Assembly: GCA_029066845.1 (NCBI GenBank)
Contig: JAIEFR010000022.1
Coordinates: 82,184 to 146,183, forward strand
DNA length: 64,000 nucleotides
Reading direction: 5' to 3'
Origin: Clostridia bacterium
GTDB taxonomy: Bacteria > Bacillota > Clostridia > Christensenellales > Borkfalkiaceae
Position 1 is the first letter of the stretch. Each line of letters opens with the position of its first letter. Of the stretch, positions 36,693 to 45,700 are shown one piece after another. Under the pieces are notes generated by a model that had not been told where the DNA came from, made no database searches, and was given only the letters and a program-made list of their open reading frames with translations. The position numbers were made by a program, and so were the translations under genes.

Positions 36693-36755
36693 TTAACCGT
36701 GGTTAATTATATAGATATTTTATTCGCTTGTCAACAAAAAATTAACCTAAGTTAA
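36693..36755 (-). promoter_or_regulatory. feo promoter flanked by two DtxR-like boxes
   Basis: Minus strand: TTGACA (36729-36734), 17-bp spacer, TATAAT (36706-36711), both perfect. The inverted repeats TTAACCACGGTTAA (36693-36706, abutting the -10) and TTAACTTAGGTTAA (36742-36755, just upstream of the -35) share TTAACnnnnGTTAA. Their TTAGGTTAA core recalls DtxR/IdeR iron boxes, so iron-dependent repression is likely. Confidence 0.75.
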
Positions 36756-36854
36756 GAAATTTTTTAAAAAATCAAACGCCGCACAACGTAAGAGCTGCAC
36801 GACGCCTGATTTACATAAGAAAAAAATTATGACCTAACTGTATTCAGAAGGAGT

Positions 36855-36914
36855 GTGCCCGCCCGTCTCCGAACGGGCACGTGTTTATGAATAAAAGACG
36901 CAAAGCCTTTTATT
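36855..36914 (-). terminator. Weak terminator-like hairpins after the Cys/His-repeat gene
   Basis: Minus strand: AATAAAAG / CTTTTATT (36890-36914), then GTGCCCG / CGGGCAC (36855-36880). Neither has a long T-run directly after a GC-rich stem. Confidence 0.4.
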
Positions 36915-36934
36915 ACCGAAATAATTGTGTAAGT

Positions 36935-38206
36935 TTAATCCGTAGCGGTCTTGTCGTATCCGCACACGGTGCATACGTTGCCACCGTTGAATTCGTGTAT
37001 CCCTACGTCCTGCGCGTCTTCGCAATCCTCTCCTGTGCAGGCGTGCCAGTGCTGCTCCCCGTCCGTGCTCCATTCATCGGAATAGCTGTGAACGTGCCCG
37101 GGCGCCGTACCGCTTATGCTAAGATTAAGCTCGCACTGGAACGCAGTCTCCGCTTCGCTTTCTATAAACAGACAGGCAATCGACCTGTCGGGCAGTCTTA
37201 CCGTAAACGATTGACTGTCCGCAGACAGCGTATATTTATAGCTGAAAGGGTTGCCCTCCCTGTCGGAGAAATCGCAAGTCACTTTAATGGGCGTACTGCC
37301 GGCATAGGAAATAGTGTAGTAATTAAATCCCATCGTAAAGACGGTAACGCCGCTCTTTTCGCCTCCGCCCACCGTTATGTTGACCGATTCAATTCCCGAC
37401 GCCATAAACGGCGCAGGCTTCTCGTATTTGCACTCCGAACAGATTTTAACCACCTGTCCCGACTTGGTCCACTCGCCGAACGTATGCGTATCCCTGTCAA
37501 TCTCTTCGGTACAGCCGTTTGTGGTGCAGGCGTGATAGTGCCCGTTCTCGTCCGAACTCCATTCGTCGCCGTAAGAATGGTTAACTATCGCAACCGTTTC
37601 CGTTCTGGTCTTCTTGCAATCCGTGCAGGTATAAGTTTTAACACCCTCGGCAAGACAGGTCGCGGGGGTGGTAATTTCGCCCTCGTTCCAGTTGTGCGCG
37701 GCTTTAACGCTTAATTGCCCGCACCCCTGCATAGTGCAAACGTGCCAGTGCCCGTTGTCGTCCGTAATCCAGTCTTCCGCATAGGGATGTTCGGTCTTGG
37801 GAACAATTTCCGTGCGCGTTAAACCGCATATGCACGTATAGCGCATAAGCCCGGTTTTTAAACAGGTTGCCGCCGTGACGACGGTGCCCTCGTCCCAGAC
37901 GTGCGCGCCCGCGTTTACCTGCTCGGTATCGTGTTCGCAGGTTGCCGCCTGCCAGTGCTCGGTGTCGTTATGCAGCCAGCCGTCGGAATGGGGATGTTCC
38001 GTCTTTTGGATAACTTCGGTCTTGGTTTCACCGCAGGTTGTGCAGGTATAAGTTTTTAAGCCCGTCGCGGAACAGGTTGCCTGCGTTGTGACAACTCCTA
38101 CGTTCCAGGTGTGATCGCACTCCTGCCCGGAACTACAAGCCGCCAGCGCACCCGCGGCGCAAATTGCCGCCGCGCAAATAAGAGCCGCTAGAAATTTTCT
38201 TTTCAT
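36935..38206 (-). CDS. Lipoprotein with Cys/His-rich repeat modules
   Basis: 423 residues. Lipobox ALAAC near residue 24, then repeated modules of ~40-50 residues: H.WN.G..TT.ATC...G...YTC..C...KTE, each paired with a segment like DENGHYHAC. Each module has CxxC-type pairs and several histidines, so metal binding is possible, although these modules are common in clostridial surface proteins without known metals. A short all-beta domain (SVNITVGGGEKSG...) lies near residues 270-360, with one more module at the end. It lies next to the feo operon but has a separate upstream region. Confidence 0.7.
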   Translation of the reverse strand: MKRKFLAALICAAAICAAGALAACSSGQECDHTWNVGVVTTQATCSATGLKTYTCTTCGETKTEVIQKTEHPHSDGWLHNDTEHWQAATCEHDTEQVNAGAHVWDEGTVVTAATCLKTGLMRYTCICGLTRTEIVPKTEHPYAEDWITDDNGHWHVCTMQGCGQLSVKAAHNWNEGEITTPATCLAEGVKTYTCTDCKKTRTETVAIVNHSYGDEWSSDENGHYHACTTNGCTEEIDRDTHTFGEWTKSGQVVKICSECKYEKPAPFMASGIESVNITVGGGEKSGVTVFTMGFNYYTISYAGSTPIKVTCDFSDREGNPFSYKYTLSADSQSFTVRLPDRSIACLFIESEAETAFQCELNLSISGTAPGHVHSYSDEWSTDGEQHWHACTGEDCEDAQDVGIHEFNGGNVCTVCGYDKTATD

Positions 38207-38220
38207 ATATTACTTATATA

Positions 38221-38244
38221 TGCGGGGGTTGTTACGCCCCCGCA
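38221..38244. other. Intergenic hairpin without T-run
   Basis: 8-bp stem TGCGGGGG / CCCCCGCA, 8-nt loop, between two secreted-protein genes; no U-tract on the minus strand. It may stabilise an upstream mRNA end or attenuate read-through. Confidence 0.5.
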
Positions 38245-38268
38245 CAAAAATCGATAGATAATTTTTTA

Positions 38269-39471
38269 TTAGCCGATTACAAGCTTTGACTGAACGTCAT
38301 ATTCCTTAACGACTTCGCCTTCTTCGTTCCACTGCTGATATACGTCGTCGGGAGCAAAGAAGTAGTAAGTTTTTTCCGCTTCCAGCGTAATGGTCGAGCC
38401 GTCGAATAACAGGTCAAGGAAATTATAACCGTCGTATACTTTTACCGAGCCTACGATAGTATATGTGTCGGTAAACATAACGTTGCCCTCTTCGTCCTTA
38501 TATTCGGTTACGATTACGGGTGCGTTGTCAATAGGAGATAAGGAAACGGATTCTTCACTTTCGCCCACGGTATGCTTGTACCATTTGCCGCCGCCTACTA
38601 CTCCGTTTTCGGGAATAGCTTCCGCAGTAACTATGCAGGAGCCTGCAGTCTGCTTGCTTGCTTCAAGAACCTGAACTTCCACAAAGCTGTCTTCCGAAGG
38701 AGTTACGTGAATATAAAGAGTGCCCGCACTGGAAAAAGTTTCATAGCCGCTTGTTGCTTCCACCAAAAGAATAGTAGTACCCCTAAAAACGTAAGAAACC
38801 GAAGCCGTACCCTGCATAGAAATAAAATAATATTCGGTATCGGCAACGCCTGTAAACGAATACCAGACGTCCTTGTTGCCCTGAACGATTATGCTGTCGC
38901 CGACGTTGTAAGGGATTGCGTTTTGCCACGTTCTGCCTGCCGCCACGCCCTTGTAGCCGATGGTAATCGTTGCGGCAACAGGAAGCGTATATTCGGAACC
39001 GACTTCGTAACCCGTAAGGTCAATTTCCCAATCGTAGTTGATAACCAGAACGGTATAAGGGATATTCTCGGTAAGCTCTACCGTATAAACGGTCATATTT
39101 TCGTTCCAATCACCGTAGGGCAAATCCGTTTCGCTGTAAATCTCGCCTACGACTACGTTGTAATCACTCTGTGCGAAAGAGTACAAACCGCTCTTTGCAG
39201 GGGTGAAAGTCATATAGTAAACGAGTTCCTTAACGCCCATTTCGGGGCTTTCTCTTACAACCATTTTTTTAATGGTATTTTCGCCCTCAATCGCTGTAAC
39301 GGGGCTTTCTTCCGAACCGGGAACGGTAGCAACTACGTCTTCGGTTTCGCTATCGGCAAATGCCGCCGCACTGCTGAAATTCCTGCTCATAGCAACGCCT
39401 GCCGCCGCGGTAGTCATTACAGCGCCTACCGCCAATAAAGCCAACAATTTCTTAGTTCTGAATTTTGTCAT
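38269..39471 (-). CDS. Secreted beta-rich protein, function unknown
   Basis: 400 residues with AGGAGT before the ATG. Signal peptide KKLLALLAVGAVMTTAAAGVA with probable cleavage after AFA. The mature part is acidic and mostly beta, with strands such as YYMTFTPAKSGLYSFAQS and TLYIHVTPSED that resemble PPC-like or carbohydrate-binding beta sandwiches. No anchor seen at the C-terminus, so it is probably released. It lies 62 bp downstream of the collagen-like lipoprotein gene and may be co-transcribed. Confidence 0.65.
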   Translation of the reverse strand: MTKFRTKKLLALLAVGAVMTTAAAGVAMSRNFSSAAAFADSETEDVVATVPGSEESPVTAIEGENTIKKMVVRESPEMGVKELVYYMTFTPAKSGLYSFAQSDYNVVVGEIYSETDLPYGDWNENMTVYTVELTENIPYTVLVINYDWEIDLTGYEVGSEYTLPVAATITIGYKGVAAGRTWQNAIPYNVGDSIIVQGNKDVWYSFTGVADTEYYFISMQGTASVSYVFRGTTILLVEATSGYETFSSAGTLYIHVTPSEDSFVEVQVLEASKQTAGSCIVTAEAIPENGVVGGGKWYKHTVGESEESVSLSPIDNAPVIVTEYKDEEGNVMFTDTYTIVGSVKVYDGYNFLDLLFDGSTITLEAEKTYYFFAPDDVYQQWNEEGEVVKEYDVQSKLVIG

Positions 39472-39533
39472 TTGAGTTTTACTCCTAATAAAAATAATAT
39501 TTTATCCGCGTTTCGCGTGATAATCTGATTTGA

Positions 39534-40358
39534 TTATTCTTCTACCTTTTCGATTATAAGGTTTATGGTTGTATCATTTGTGGTACTGTAATTTTCAAAA
39601 GCTATAATATGGTTATATCCGGCTGTAATAGTGATATTTGTGCCCCAATAATCAACCCCGCCTATATTCCAAGCGGGCTGCACTTCACCTGATTGACCGT
39701 AAGGGTCATATGAGTGCGACTTAATGATGCTAGAGCCGGGAACAGACCAGCACACAAAAAAGTCCTGATTGCTTATACGGATTCTGTACTTGCCGCCCGA
39801 CAATGAATAAAAGCTGAAATACTTTAACGTAGCATTCGTCGGGTCGGATGAAACGGGTACTTCTATCGAATTTTCACCTACGGTCAACAACTCGTATTCA
39901 CTGCCACCGTTATTTATCGGTTTAACAGTGCCGTCCGTAAACTTGACCATAGTGCCATCGGACGTTTCGTAAATACCCTCTACTCCTACTCCTTCTGCGC
40001 CTTTTTCGCCCTTGTCACCTTTATCGCCCTTTGCGCCGTTTGCGCCCTTCAGACTTTCAAGCCATTCTTCTTCGGTTCCTTCAAAGCCGTTATCCTTTGC
40101 TATTTCGTATGCCGACTTGCCGGATGCGCCGGTTGCACCCGTCGCGCCTTTTTCTCCCTTTATGTTTTCCAGCCACTGCTCGTATGTCAAAGCGGTTTCG
40201 CCGTTTGCGTCCGCATATGCAACGTAAAGCTGATATACCGCCTCTATGTCTTTGTCCTTGTCGGCACTGCTGCCGCCGCCGCACGCCGCGCATCCCACTG
40301 CGCAGGTTATTGCGGTTGCAACCGCCGCCGTTGCTAAAAGAATCTTTGCCTTTTTCAT
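39534..40358 (-). CDS. Collagen-like lipoprotein
   Basis: The ORF opens at 40403; ATG 40358 after AGGAG starts the signal peptide MKKAKILLATAAVATA, with a lipobox around CAVGC or CAAC, giving 274 residues. A short helical region (YQLYVAYADANGETALTYEQWLE) leads to Gly-X-Y runs GEKGATGATGASGKS and GANGAKGDKGDKGEKGAEG, separated by the common AYEIAKDNGFEGTEEEWLESLKG insert. The C-terminal ~110 residues are a beta domain. Bacterial collagen-like stalks form triple helices and present the C-terminal head. The promoter region carries the shared GTTTACAT palindrome. Confidence 0.8.
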   Translation of the reverse strand: MKKAKILLATAAVATAITCAVGCAACGGGSSADKDKDIEAVYQLYVAYADANGETALTYEQWLENIKGEKGATGATGASGKSAYEIAKDNGFEGTEEEWLESLKGANGAKGDKGDKGEKGAEGVGVEGIYETSDGTMVKFTDGTVKPINNGGSEYELLTVGENSIEVPVSSDPTNATLKYFSFYSLSGGKYRIRISNQDFFVCWSVPGSSIIKSHSYDPYGQSGEVQPAWNIGGVDYWGTNITITAGYNHIIAFENYSTTNDTTINLIIEKVEE

Positions 40359-40431
40359 AAACTTAAACTCCTGATAATTTAAAATTTGGTGTAATTCTAG
40401 CACCCGACGCGCAATAAAACCACCACTTTTT

Positions 40432-40477
40432 GTTTACATTTTTGTAAATCTTTGTTTACATTACGGTTTACATTACG
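40432..40477 (-). promoter_or_regulatory. GTTTACAT palindrome and half-sites upstream of the collagen-like gene (site A)
   Basis: GTTTACATTTTTGTAAAT at 40432-40449 (16 of 18 match the site B palindrome). Half-site GTTTACAT starts at 40454, 22 bp after the first, and again at 40466 as a tandem GTTTACATTACG repeat. The likely -10 TAGAAT (40394-40399) has a weak -35, so activation is possible. Confidence 0.65.
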
Positions 40478-40482
40478 AAAAA

Positions 40483-40512
40483 AAGTCAGACAAACCGCAA
40501 TTTGTCTGACTT
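40483..40512 (-). terminator. Terminator of the small secreted protein gene
   Basis: 12-bp stem AAGTCAGACAAA / TTTGTCTGACTT, 6-nt loop, minus strand continuing TTTTTTT. Nearly the same hairpin occurs at 53824. Confidence 0.88.
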
Positions 40513-40541
40513 AATTTTTAATATACGTTTTATTATTTTAA

Positions 40542-41042
40542 TTACACGTAACCGAGGAATTCACCCGAACCGCTTATTCTGTAAGGTCCCATTTCCTTCG
40601 TTTTCCAGTCCCCGCCGTTTATCTTATAGCGCATTCTTGCAATCCAATATTTTTCCACGCCGCCCGTGGACGCTTCGGTAGTAATGGTTTTGCCCATATC
40701 CAGGTCGCTTGTTTCGTTGTTGCTTTCCATATACATATCCAGATACGATTCGGTATACGTTGTCGAAGAGTACAACAAAACTATGACTACGACTTTTGAA
40801 GAGATGAGTGTGAAATCGTTTTTCGCGGTTGCCCATACTTTGCCGTCGCCGCAGTCTATTGACAGTGACAGACTTGTCCAGCGCGGCTCTATTTCGGTCG
40901 TATCGTCCTCCGTTATTTCAGGCGCATAGTCCTGGGGCGCCGCGTAAACGGCGTTTGCGTTTAAACATATCAGCGTAACGGACAGCAGCAACACGCAGCA
41001 AAGCACAGCGCAGATAAGCGTTTTGATTTTTCCTGTTTTCAT
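40542..41042 (-). CDS. Small secreted protein, function unknown
   Basis: 166 residues. Signal peptide with ICAVLCCVLLLSVTLICL and likely cleavage after VYA. The mature part is a ~115-residue beta domain (WTSLSLSIDCGDGKVWATAKNDFTL ... KYWIARMRYKINGGDW), similar in style to DUF6147-like small secreted proteins of Firmicutes; that assignment is tentative. Located just downstream of the XRE regulator, with a perfect 18-bp palindrome in its promoter region. Confidence 0.65.
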   Translation of the reverse strand: MKTGKIKTLICAVLCCVLLLSVTLICLNANAVYAAPQDYAPEITEDDTTEIEPRWTSLSLSIDCGDGKVWATAKNDFTLISSKVVVIVLLYSSTTYTESYLDMYMESNNETSDLDMGKTITTEASTGGVEKYWIARMRYKINGGDWKTKEMGPYRISGSGEFLGYV

Positions 41043-41109
41043 AATGTAACCTCACAAAATTTTTTTACGTTATTTTATAACTTTTCAGTTATAAACGCAA
41101 TAAACTCTT

Positions 41110-41139
41110 GTTTACATTTATGTAAACTTTTATTTACAT
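41110..41139 (-). promoter_or_regulatory. Perfect GTTTACAT palindrome (site B)
   Basis: GTTTACATTTATGTAAAC at 41110-41127 is a perfect 8+2+8 inverted repeat between the XRE gene and the small secreted protein gene. A further half-site ATTTACAT starts at 41132, exactly 22 bp after the palindrome start and overlapping the XRE stop codon. Confidence 0.72.
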
Positions 41140-41621
41140 TTTAACTTTATAACGAAAATAAACGAAATACTTGCCGCAATTAACGAGCAAACAGCTAAAA
41201 CCAGAAAACAGATAAAGACAGTCGTATTGAGTTGCACTGTCAATGTATAATCAATGCCTGTGTTAACAGTGAATACCGTTAAAGCGCTACCGATAGTCAG
41301 TATCATAAACACGACAAACAATACCGAAAAGGCAATCAATAAACTTAGACGGACAATAAACGGCTTGTTTTTGCCTTTCGCACGCACTACGCCGTCCGCC
41401 GCAGCCGCTTCTTCCTCCGCCTGAATTTCACCGAAAAAGTATTCGTATTTAACTCCGAAATATTTGCACAGAGCGGTAATGCTTTCCATATTCGGCTGCA
41501 CAGCGTTGGCTTCCCACTTGGTTATCGTCTGCCTGCTTACATTAAGGTCAAACGCAAGCTGTTCCTGTGAAACGCCTCTGCTCTTTCTTAACTCTTTTAT
41601 CTTTTCGCCTATGTCGTTCAT
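41130..41621 (-). CDS. Membrane-tethered XRE-family regulator
   Basis: The ORF opens at 41660, but that part overlaps the upstream terminator; ATG 41621 follows AGGAGAG, giving 163 residues. N-terminal Cro/C1 helix-turn-helix: IGEKIKELRKSRGVSQEQLAFDLNVSRQTITKWE family positions, then CKYFGVKYEYFFGE. After a short acidic linker come two membrane helices (LSLLIAFSVLFVVFMIL and TVFICFLVLAVCSLIAAS) and a basic end. Such tethered regulators often sense membrane or envelope state. Candidate binder of the GTTTACAT sites beside it and elsewhere in the window. Confidence 0.88.
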   Translation of the reverse strand: MNDIGEKIKELRKSRGVSQEQLAFDLNVSRQTITKWEANAVQPNMESITALCKYFGVKYEYFFGEIQAEEEAAAADGVVRAKGKNKPFIVRLSLLIAFSVLFVVFMILTIGSALTVFTVNTGIDYTLTVQLNTTVFICFLVLAVCSLIAASISFIFVIKLKCK

Positions 41622-41643
41622 ATTCTCTCCTGAGGCACAATTC

Positions 41644-41684
41644 AAAAAAACGCCCCGCACAACTACAGTTGCACCGGGCGTTTT
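41644..41684 (-). terminator. Terminator of the cyclophilin-like gene
   Basis: Minus strand: AACGCCC ... CAAC-TGTA-GTTG ... GGGCGTT stem with a 4-bp internal mismatch, then TTTTTTT. Supports the downstream start for the XRE gene. Confidence 0.75.
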
Positions 41685-41693
41685 CAGCTTATC

Positions 41694-42587
41694 TTAGTAC
41701 TTGGTGATTTCAACCGACCTTACGATTATCGCCTTGTTTGGCACCCTGTAAGTTGCTTCGTTGGAATTCGCCGCTAAAAACTCGTCGTAATTGTCAACGT
41801 AAAGACTTGTTTCCGTGGTTGACACAGTCTTCGAAAGCGCGTCGCGCAGACTGTTTAGCGTATCGTTACTTTTCAGCGTTGCAAATATGCAGTAGTTGGA
41901 ATCGGACGAAGTTGACGAACTCATCTGAATGGAGAACAGGCTGGTCGCGCTGTTGTATCTGTATTCGCCCATAACGCCGTCGGCGGAGCCGTATTTGTCC
42001 AGGCGCACGTAATTCTTTGCGTCCGACTTCGCGCTGTAATACATCCTCAGCGCACCGTAGGAGCCTTTGAGCGCACCGTTGTCAATCTTGTGCTGGTTGT
42101 TGCTGAACTCGCCTATCAGCGTGTTCAGGGGATTGACGTATTCGCCGTTCTGGTAGTCGCGGTATACGGAGGGCGTAATCTTGCCCGCCGCAGGGTCGGC
42201 AAGAGTTGCATACTCCTTCTCTTTGGATACCGAGTCGAGATAGTCTAAAAGTCCTTCCTTGCCTTCGGCGTAAGCTTCCATATAGGACAGCTCGTCCGTT
42301 TCCGAATAGCCGTAACCGCCGCCGTACATATAGGACGAGGACTGATAGTTGTGTATTATTGTGTCGTTATAAAAGCCGTTGTCCGCAAGCTCGATAAAGT
42401 GCTGAACGGTCTGCGGATACATATTGCGGTACATCTTGTATTCGAGGACGTAGGAAACGCCGTCGAACTCCACCGTTATTTTAGCTTCGGGGTGGTCCGT
42501 ATTGCACGCGGCAAGCATAGGCGCCGCAAGTGCCATACCCGAAAGTGCAACCGCACATATAACCCGACCTATCTTTTTAAATGCCAT
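41694..42587 (-). CDS. Cyclophilin-like lipoprotein (peptidyl-prolyl isomerase type)
   Basis: 297 residues. Lipobox MLAAC near residue 27. The cyclophilin-type start is visible: ITVEFDGVSYVLEYKMYRNMYPQTVQHFIELADNGFYNDTIIHN, with the usual catalytic Arg of FHR replaced by Asn (IHN), so isomerase activity is doubtful. A large Tyr/Gly/Ser-rich insert (SSSYMYGGGYGYSETD) and a helical section follow, then strands YNSATSLFSIQMSS and CIFATLKSND that match the later cyclophilin core. Probably folds exported proteins at the membrane surface, or acts as a binding module only. Confidence 0.78.
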   Translation of the reverse strand: MAFKKIGRVICAVALSGMALAAPMLAACNTDHPEAKITVEFDGVSYVLEYKMYRNMYPQTVQHFIELADNGFYNDTIIHNYQSSSYMYGGGYGYSETDELSYMEAYAEGKEGLLDYLDSVSKEKEYATLADPAAGKITPSVYRDYQNGEYVNPLNTLIGEFSNNQHKIDNGALKGSYGALRMYYSAKSDAKNYVRLDKYGSADGVMGEYRYNSATSLFSIQMSSSTSSDSNYCIFATLKSNDTLNSLRDALSKTVSTTETSLYVDNYDEFLAANSNEATYRVPNKAIIVRSVEITKY

Positions 42588-42628
42588 TTTCGTTACCCGT
42601 AATTATAGAATTATACCTATACCCTATT

Positions 42629-42658
42629 ATTTTACTAGTTTACGGTATGGTAAGTCAA
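42629..42658 (-). promoter_or_regulatory. Promoter of the cyclophilin-like gene
   Basis: Minus strand: TTGACT (42653-42658), 18-bp spacer, TAAAAT (42629-42634). Confidence 0.6.
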
Positions 42659-42684
42659 GCAATTTTGCGGTGATACGCAAACAA

Positions 42685-42717
42685 AAAAAGCCCCGCGCAA
42701 CCTGCGCGGGGCTTTTT
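42685..42717. terminator. Bidirectional terminator after the first giant gene
   Basis: Perfect 15-bp stem AAAAAGCCCCGCGCA / TGCGCGGGGCTTTTT with loop ACC. Same design as the hairpins at 48601 and 58344. Confidence 0.92.
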
Positions 42718-42718
42718 A

Positions 42719-45700
42719 TTATTCGTGTTTATCGTCGTCCGTAAAACCCAAATCGGTCACGGGGTCGGCAGGCGTATAGAAGCCGCCTACGTCAAACACC
42801 CTTCCGTCGTCAACGGGCATAGGCGCCACGTAGTTGCGCACAACCGTTCTGCCCGCGGGCGCCGCCTGCGCGTTCTGCGCGGGTTGCGCCGACTTTTTGG
42901 TGGTGTCTATCTTGGTGGTAGTCACCGTCGTCATAACCGCGTCGGGAGGTACCTGCGTTGCCGCGGGAGCCGCCGCACTGCCGTCCGTAATCTGCGCGGG
43001 CTGTGCGGGCGCCGCCGCAATTATCTGCGGCGCTGCCGAGGACAGCACGTTTTTAAGCGCAACTGTCAACGCCTCCGTAAGCGTATCGCCCGGCATATTG
43101 CCGCTGCGCATACGCTCCACCATAAGCTCGTTGCGGGTCTGCGCAAGCTCTTCACGCGTGGAGGCAAGCTCGTTTGCCGCAATATCGCTTTGCAGCTTTT
43201 CTATCTTGCCGTTCATACCCGTGATAATAGCCAGAAGCTCGGGCGAAATCGAACCGCCGCCTGCCGCCTGTGCCTGGGGTGCGCTCTGTGCCGGAGCCAT
43301 AGACTGCTGTGGCATCTGAGGCATCATCTGGGGCATCATCATCTGAGGCTGAGCCATACGCGCCATACGCTCCTCGCGTTCCTCGCGCCTGCGCTCTTCC
43401 TCACGCAGTCTGCGTTCCTCCTCCTTGCGCTCTTCCCTTTCGAGTCTGCGCTGTTCCTCAAGCTCTCTGCGCTCGCGCTTTCTCTTTGCCGAACGCGCAC
43501 CCAGCACTATTATAAGGATAAGCGAGATGAGCACTACCGCCGCGATTACAAGCCACAGCCAGTTTTTGACAAGGAATTTTACGACTTTATCCCAGACGGT
43601 AAGCTCCTTTGCAGGCGTAGTATAGGTGAACGATTTCATTCTGTACTGCTCCGCGCTTGCGTCAAGCTCGAAGTTTTCCGTGTCCAAAAGCTCCGCCTTT
43701 ACGTAGTACGTAGTTTCGTATGCAAGGTCTTCCGCCGCAATTTCTTCCGTGCAGGTTTCGTCCGTATAGTACTTCAACGTTATCACGTCGCTAAGCTCGC
43801 CCATAAAGCTCTCGCTTGCGAACACGGGCAGCGCGCCGTCCTTCTTTGTCGCGGTAATTACCGCTCTTCCAACGTTCCAGTCAACCGCCGCTTCGTTTGC
43901 AAGAAGCGTTACTTCGCCGTCATACAGAGCAACCGCGAACACCGCCTTTTTATAAGTCGTTGCCGTAGCCCACTCGTAATTGTCGTAGTCGTTCAAAGCG
44001 AATACTGCCTTGTACGTGCCGACTGTCAGACCGCTTTGCAGCTTGTCGGCAACGAAGGTCATCAACTCGGCATCGTAACCGTTGAAATTGTCCGCATTGG
44101 GCCTTATTGCCGCGCCCGTGTAGCTCAGGCCGCCCTTGAACGTGGGCAAAGCAACCTTGACCTTTGCAACGTTGATTTCAACCGTGGTCGTAACGCCGTC
44201 CGCATACTTGACGGTTATAACCTGCTTGCCCGCCTTGAACTTGTCGCCGTCGCGCAGGTTGTCGCAGGTGATTTCCAGATCCGCAACTTCAACGCTTTCC
44301 TTGTTGCCGTTGTTGTACTCGATTTCGGCGGTAAGCTTTGCTTTCAACTCGTCCAGAGTGCTTGCGGTCGTAAACGCCGCGCCGTCCTCTACCTTTGCAG
44401 AAACGCCCGTAACCACCGCGTCGCTTATCGTCAGCGTAACTTCAACGGGGTCGATGTCGTTATAGTTCTCGTCGTCTTCCAGAACGAAGTGAACTTTCAC
44501 CGTATAGTTGTCGGGGTCGGTAAACTCGAAAGGCGTATCCTGCTTAACTCCGTTATATTCATACTTAACCGCCTTAACACCCTCGGGCAAACTTGCAACC
44601 TCCACCTTGTGCGGCTGTCCGTTGCTTACCGCGGTACCGCCCGTAACCGTGCCGTCGGGCACGTTCAGAGTCGCCTTCTTAATGGTCAGCGTTGCCTGCA
44701 AGTCGTCAACGTCCGCATAGGTCGGATCACCCGTTGCAACCGAAATCGTCACGCGGTATTTGCCCGCGTTCTTCAAATCAGCCGCCGTCTTGATAACCCA
44801 CTCGCCGTTCTCTTCCTTCTCGTATTTATACGTAGGCGTAAAGGTAACTTCCGCGCCGTCCTTGTCCAAAAGCTTGCCGCCGAGCGTAAACGAAATTGCG
44901 CTGTCGGGGTCGTAAGTCGCGGTATATGCGCCGTTCTCGCCCTCTACGCCCGTCACCTCTATCGTAAGATTATTGGTATACGTTTCCTTGTCGGTAATGA
45001 TAAGCAAAGCCGTTATATCGTCAATGTCGTTATAGTTGGCATCGGTATGCGCAAACTTTGCGGTAACGGTGTAACCGGTTTCGTTAATCTGGTTAAACTC
45101 GAATGGCGTGGTCTGCGGCGCGCTTCCGTTATAAACGTAAGTCACCGTAACGCCGGCGGGCACCTTGTCTGCGACTAATGAATGCATCTGGCCGTCGTGC
45201 GTAATCGTCTGCTTTTTGAACTCGATTTTATCCGCACCGGGGTAGTTTGCCTTCTTTATTTCAAGCGTGACGGAAATTTCCTCATCGCCCGAAGCAATCT
45301 CGTAGTTGGTCGTATCGTCGGGCGCATACGTTGCGATAATCTTATATTCGCCTGCGTTCTGCAAATCAGCCGCCGTAGCCGCAACCCAAGCGTTGCTTGA
45401 ATTCTTCTTTTTGTAGGTGATCGTAGGCGTAGCCGCAACCGTGTCGCCGTCCTCGTTCTTGACGTCGCCGCTGGTTGCAAACACAACGGTAACCGCGGGG
45501 TCGTAGGTGAAAGTATATGCGCCGTTCGAGCCCGTCACTCCGCTCGTGCTCGTCGTAAGCGAAACGCCCGTCATATCCAGAACACCCTTGTCAATCGTAG
45601 GATAAATATCGAAGGTCTTGCCCTTGTAATTTACGGTCAGCGTTATAGGGTCGCCCGCTTCAAGGTTGCCCGTAATTGTAACTCCGCTGTCGCTTGAAGA

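Noticed and set aside
42725-45178. 817-aa plus-strand ORF opposite giant gene 1
   Set aside because: Its protein is Arg/His/Cys/Val-rich without domains, and lies fully antisense to a gene with clear signal, repeats and membrane helix. The long frame is a shadow of codon bias.
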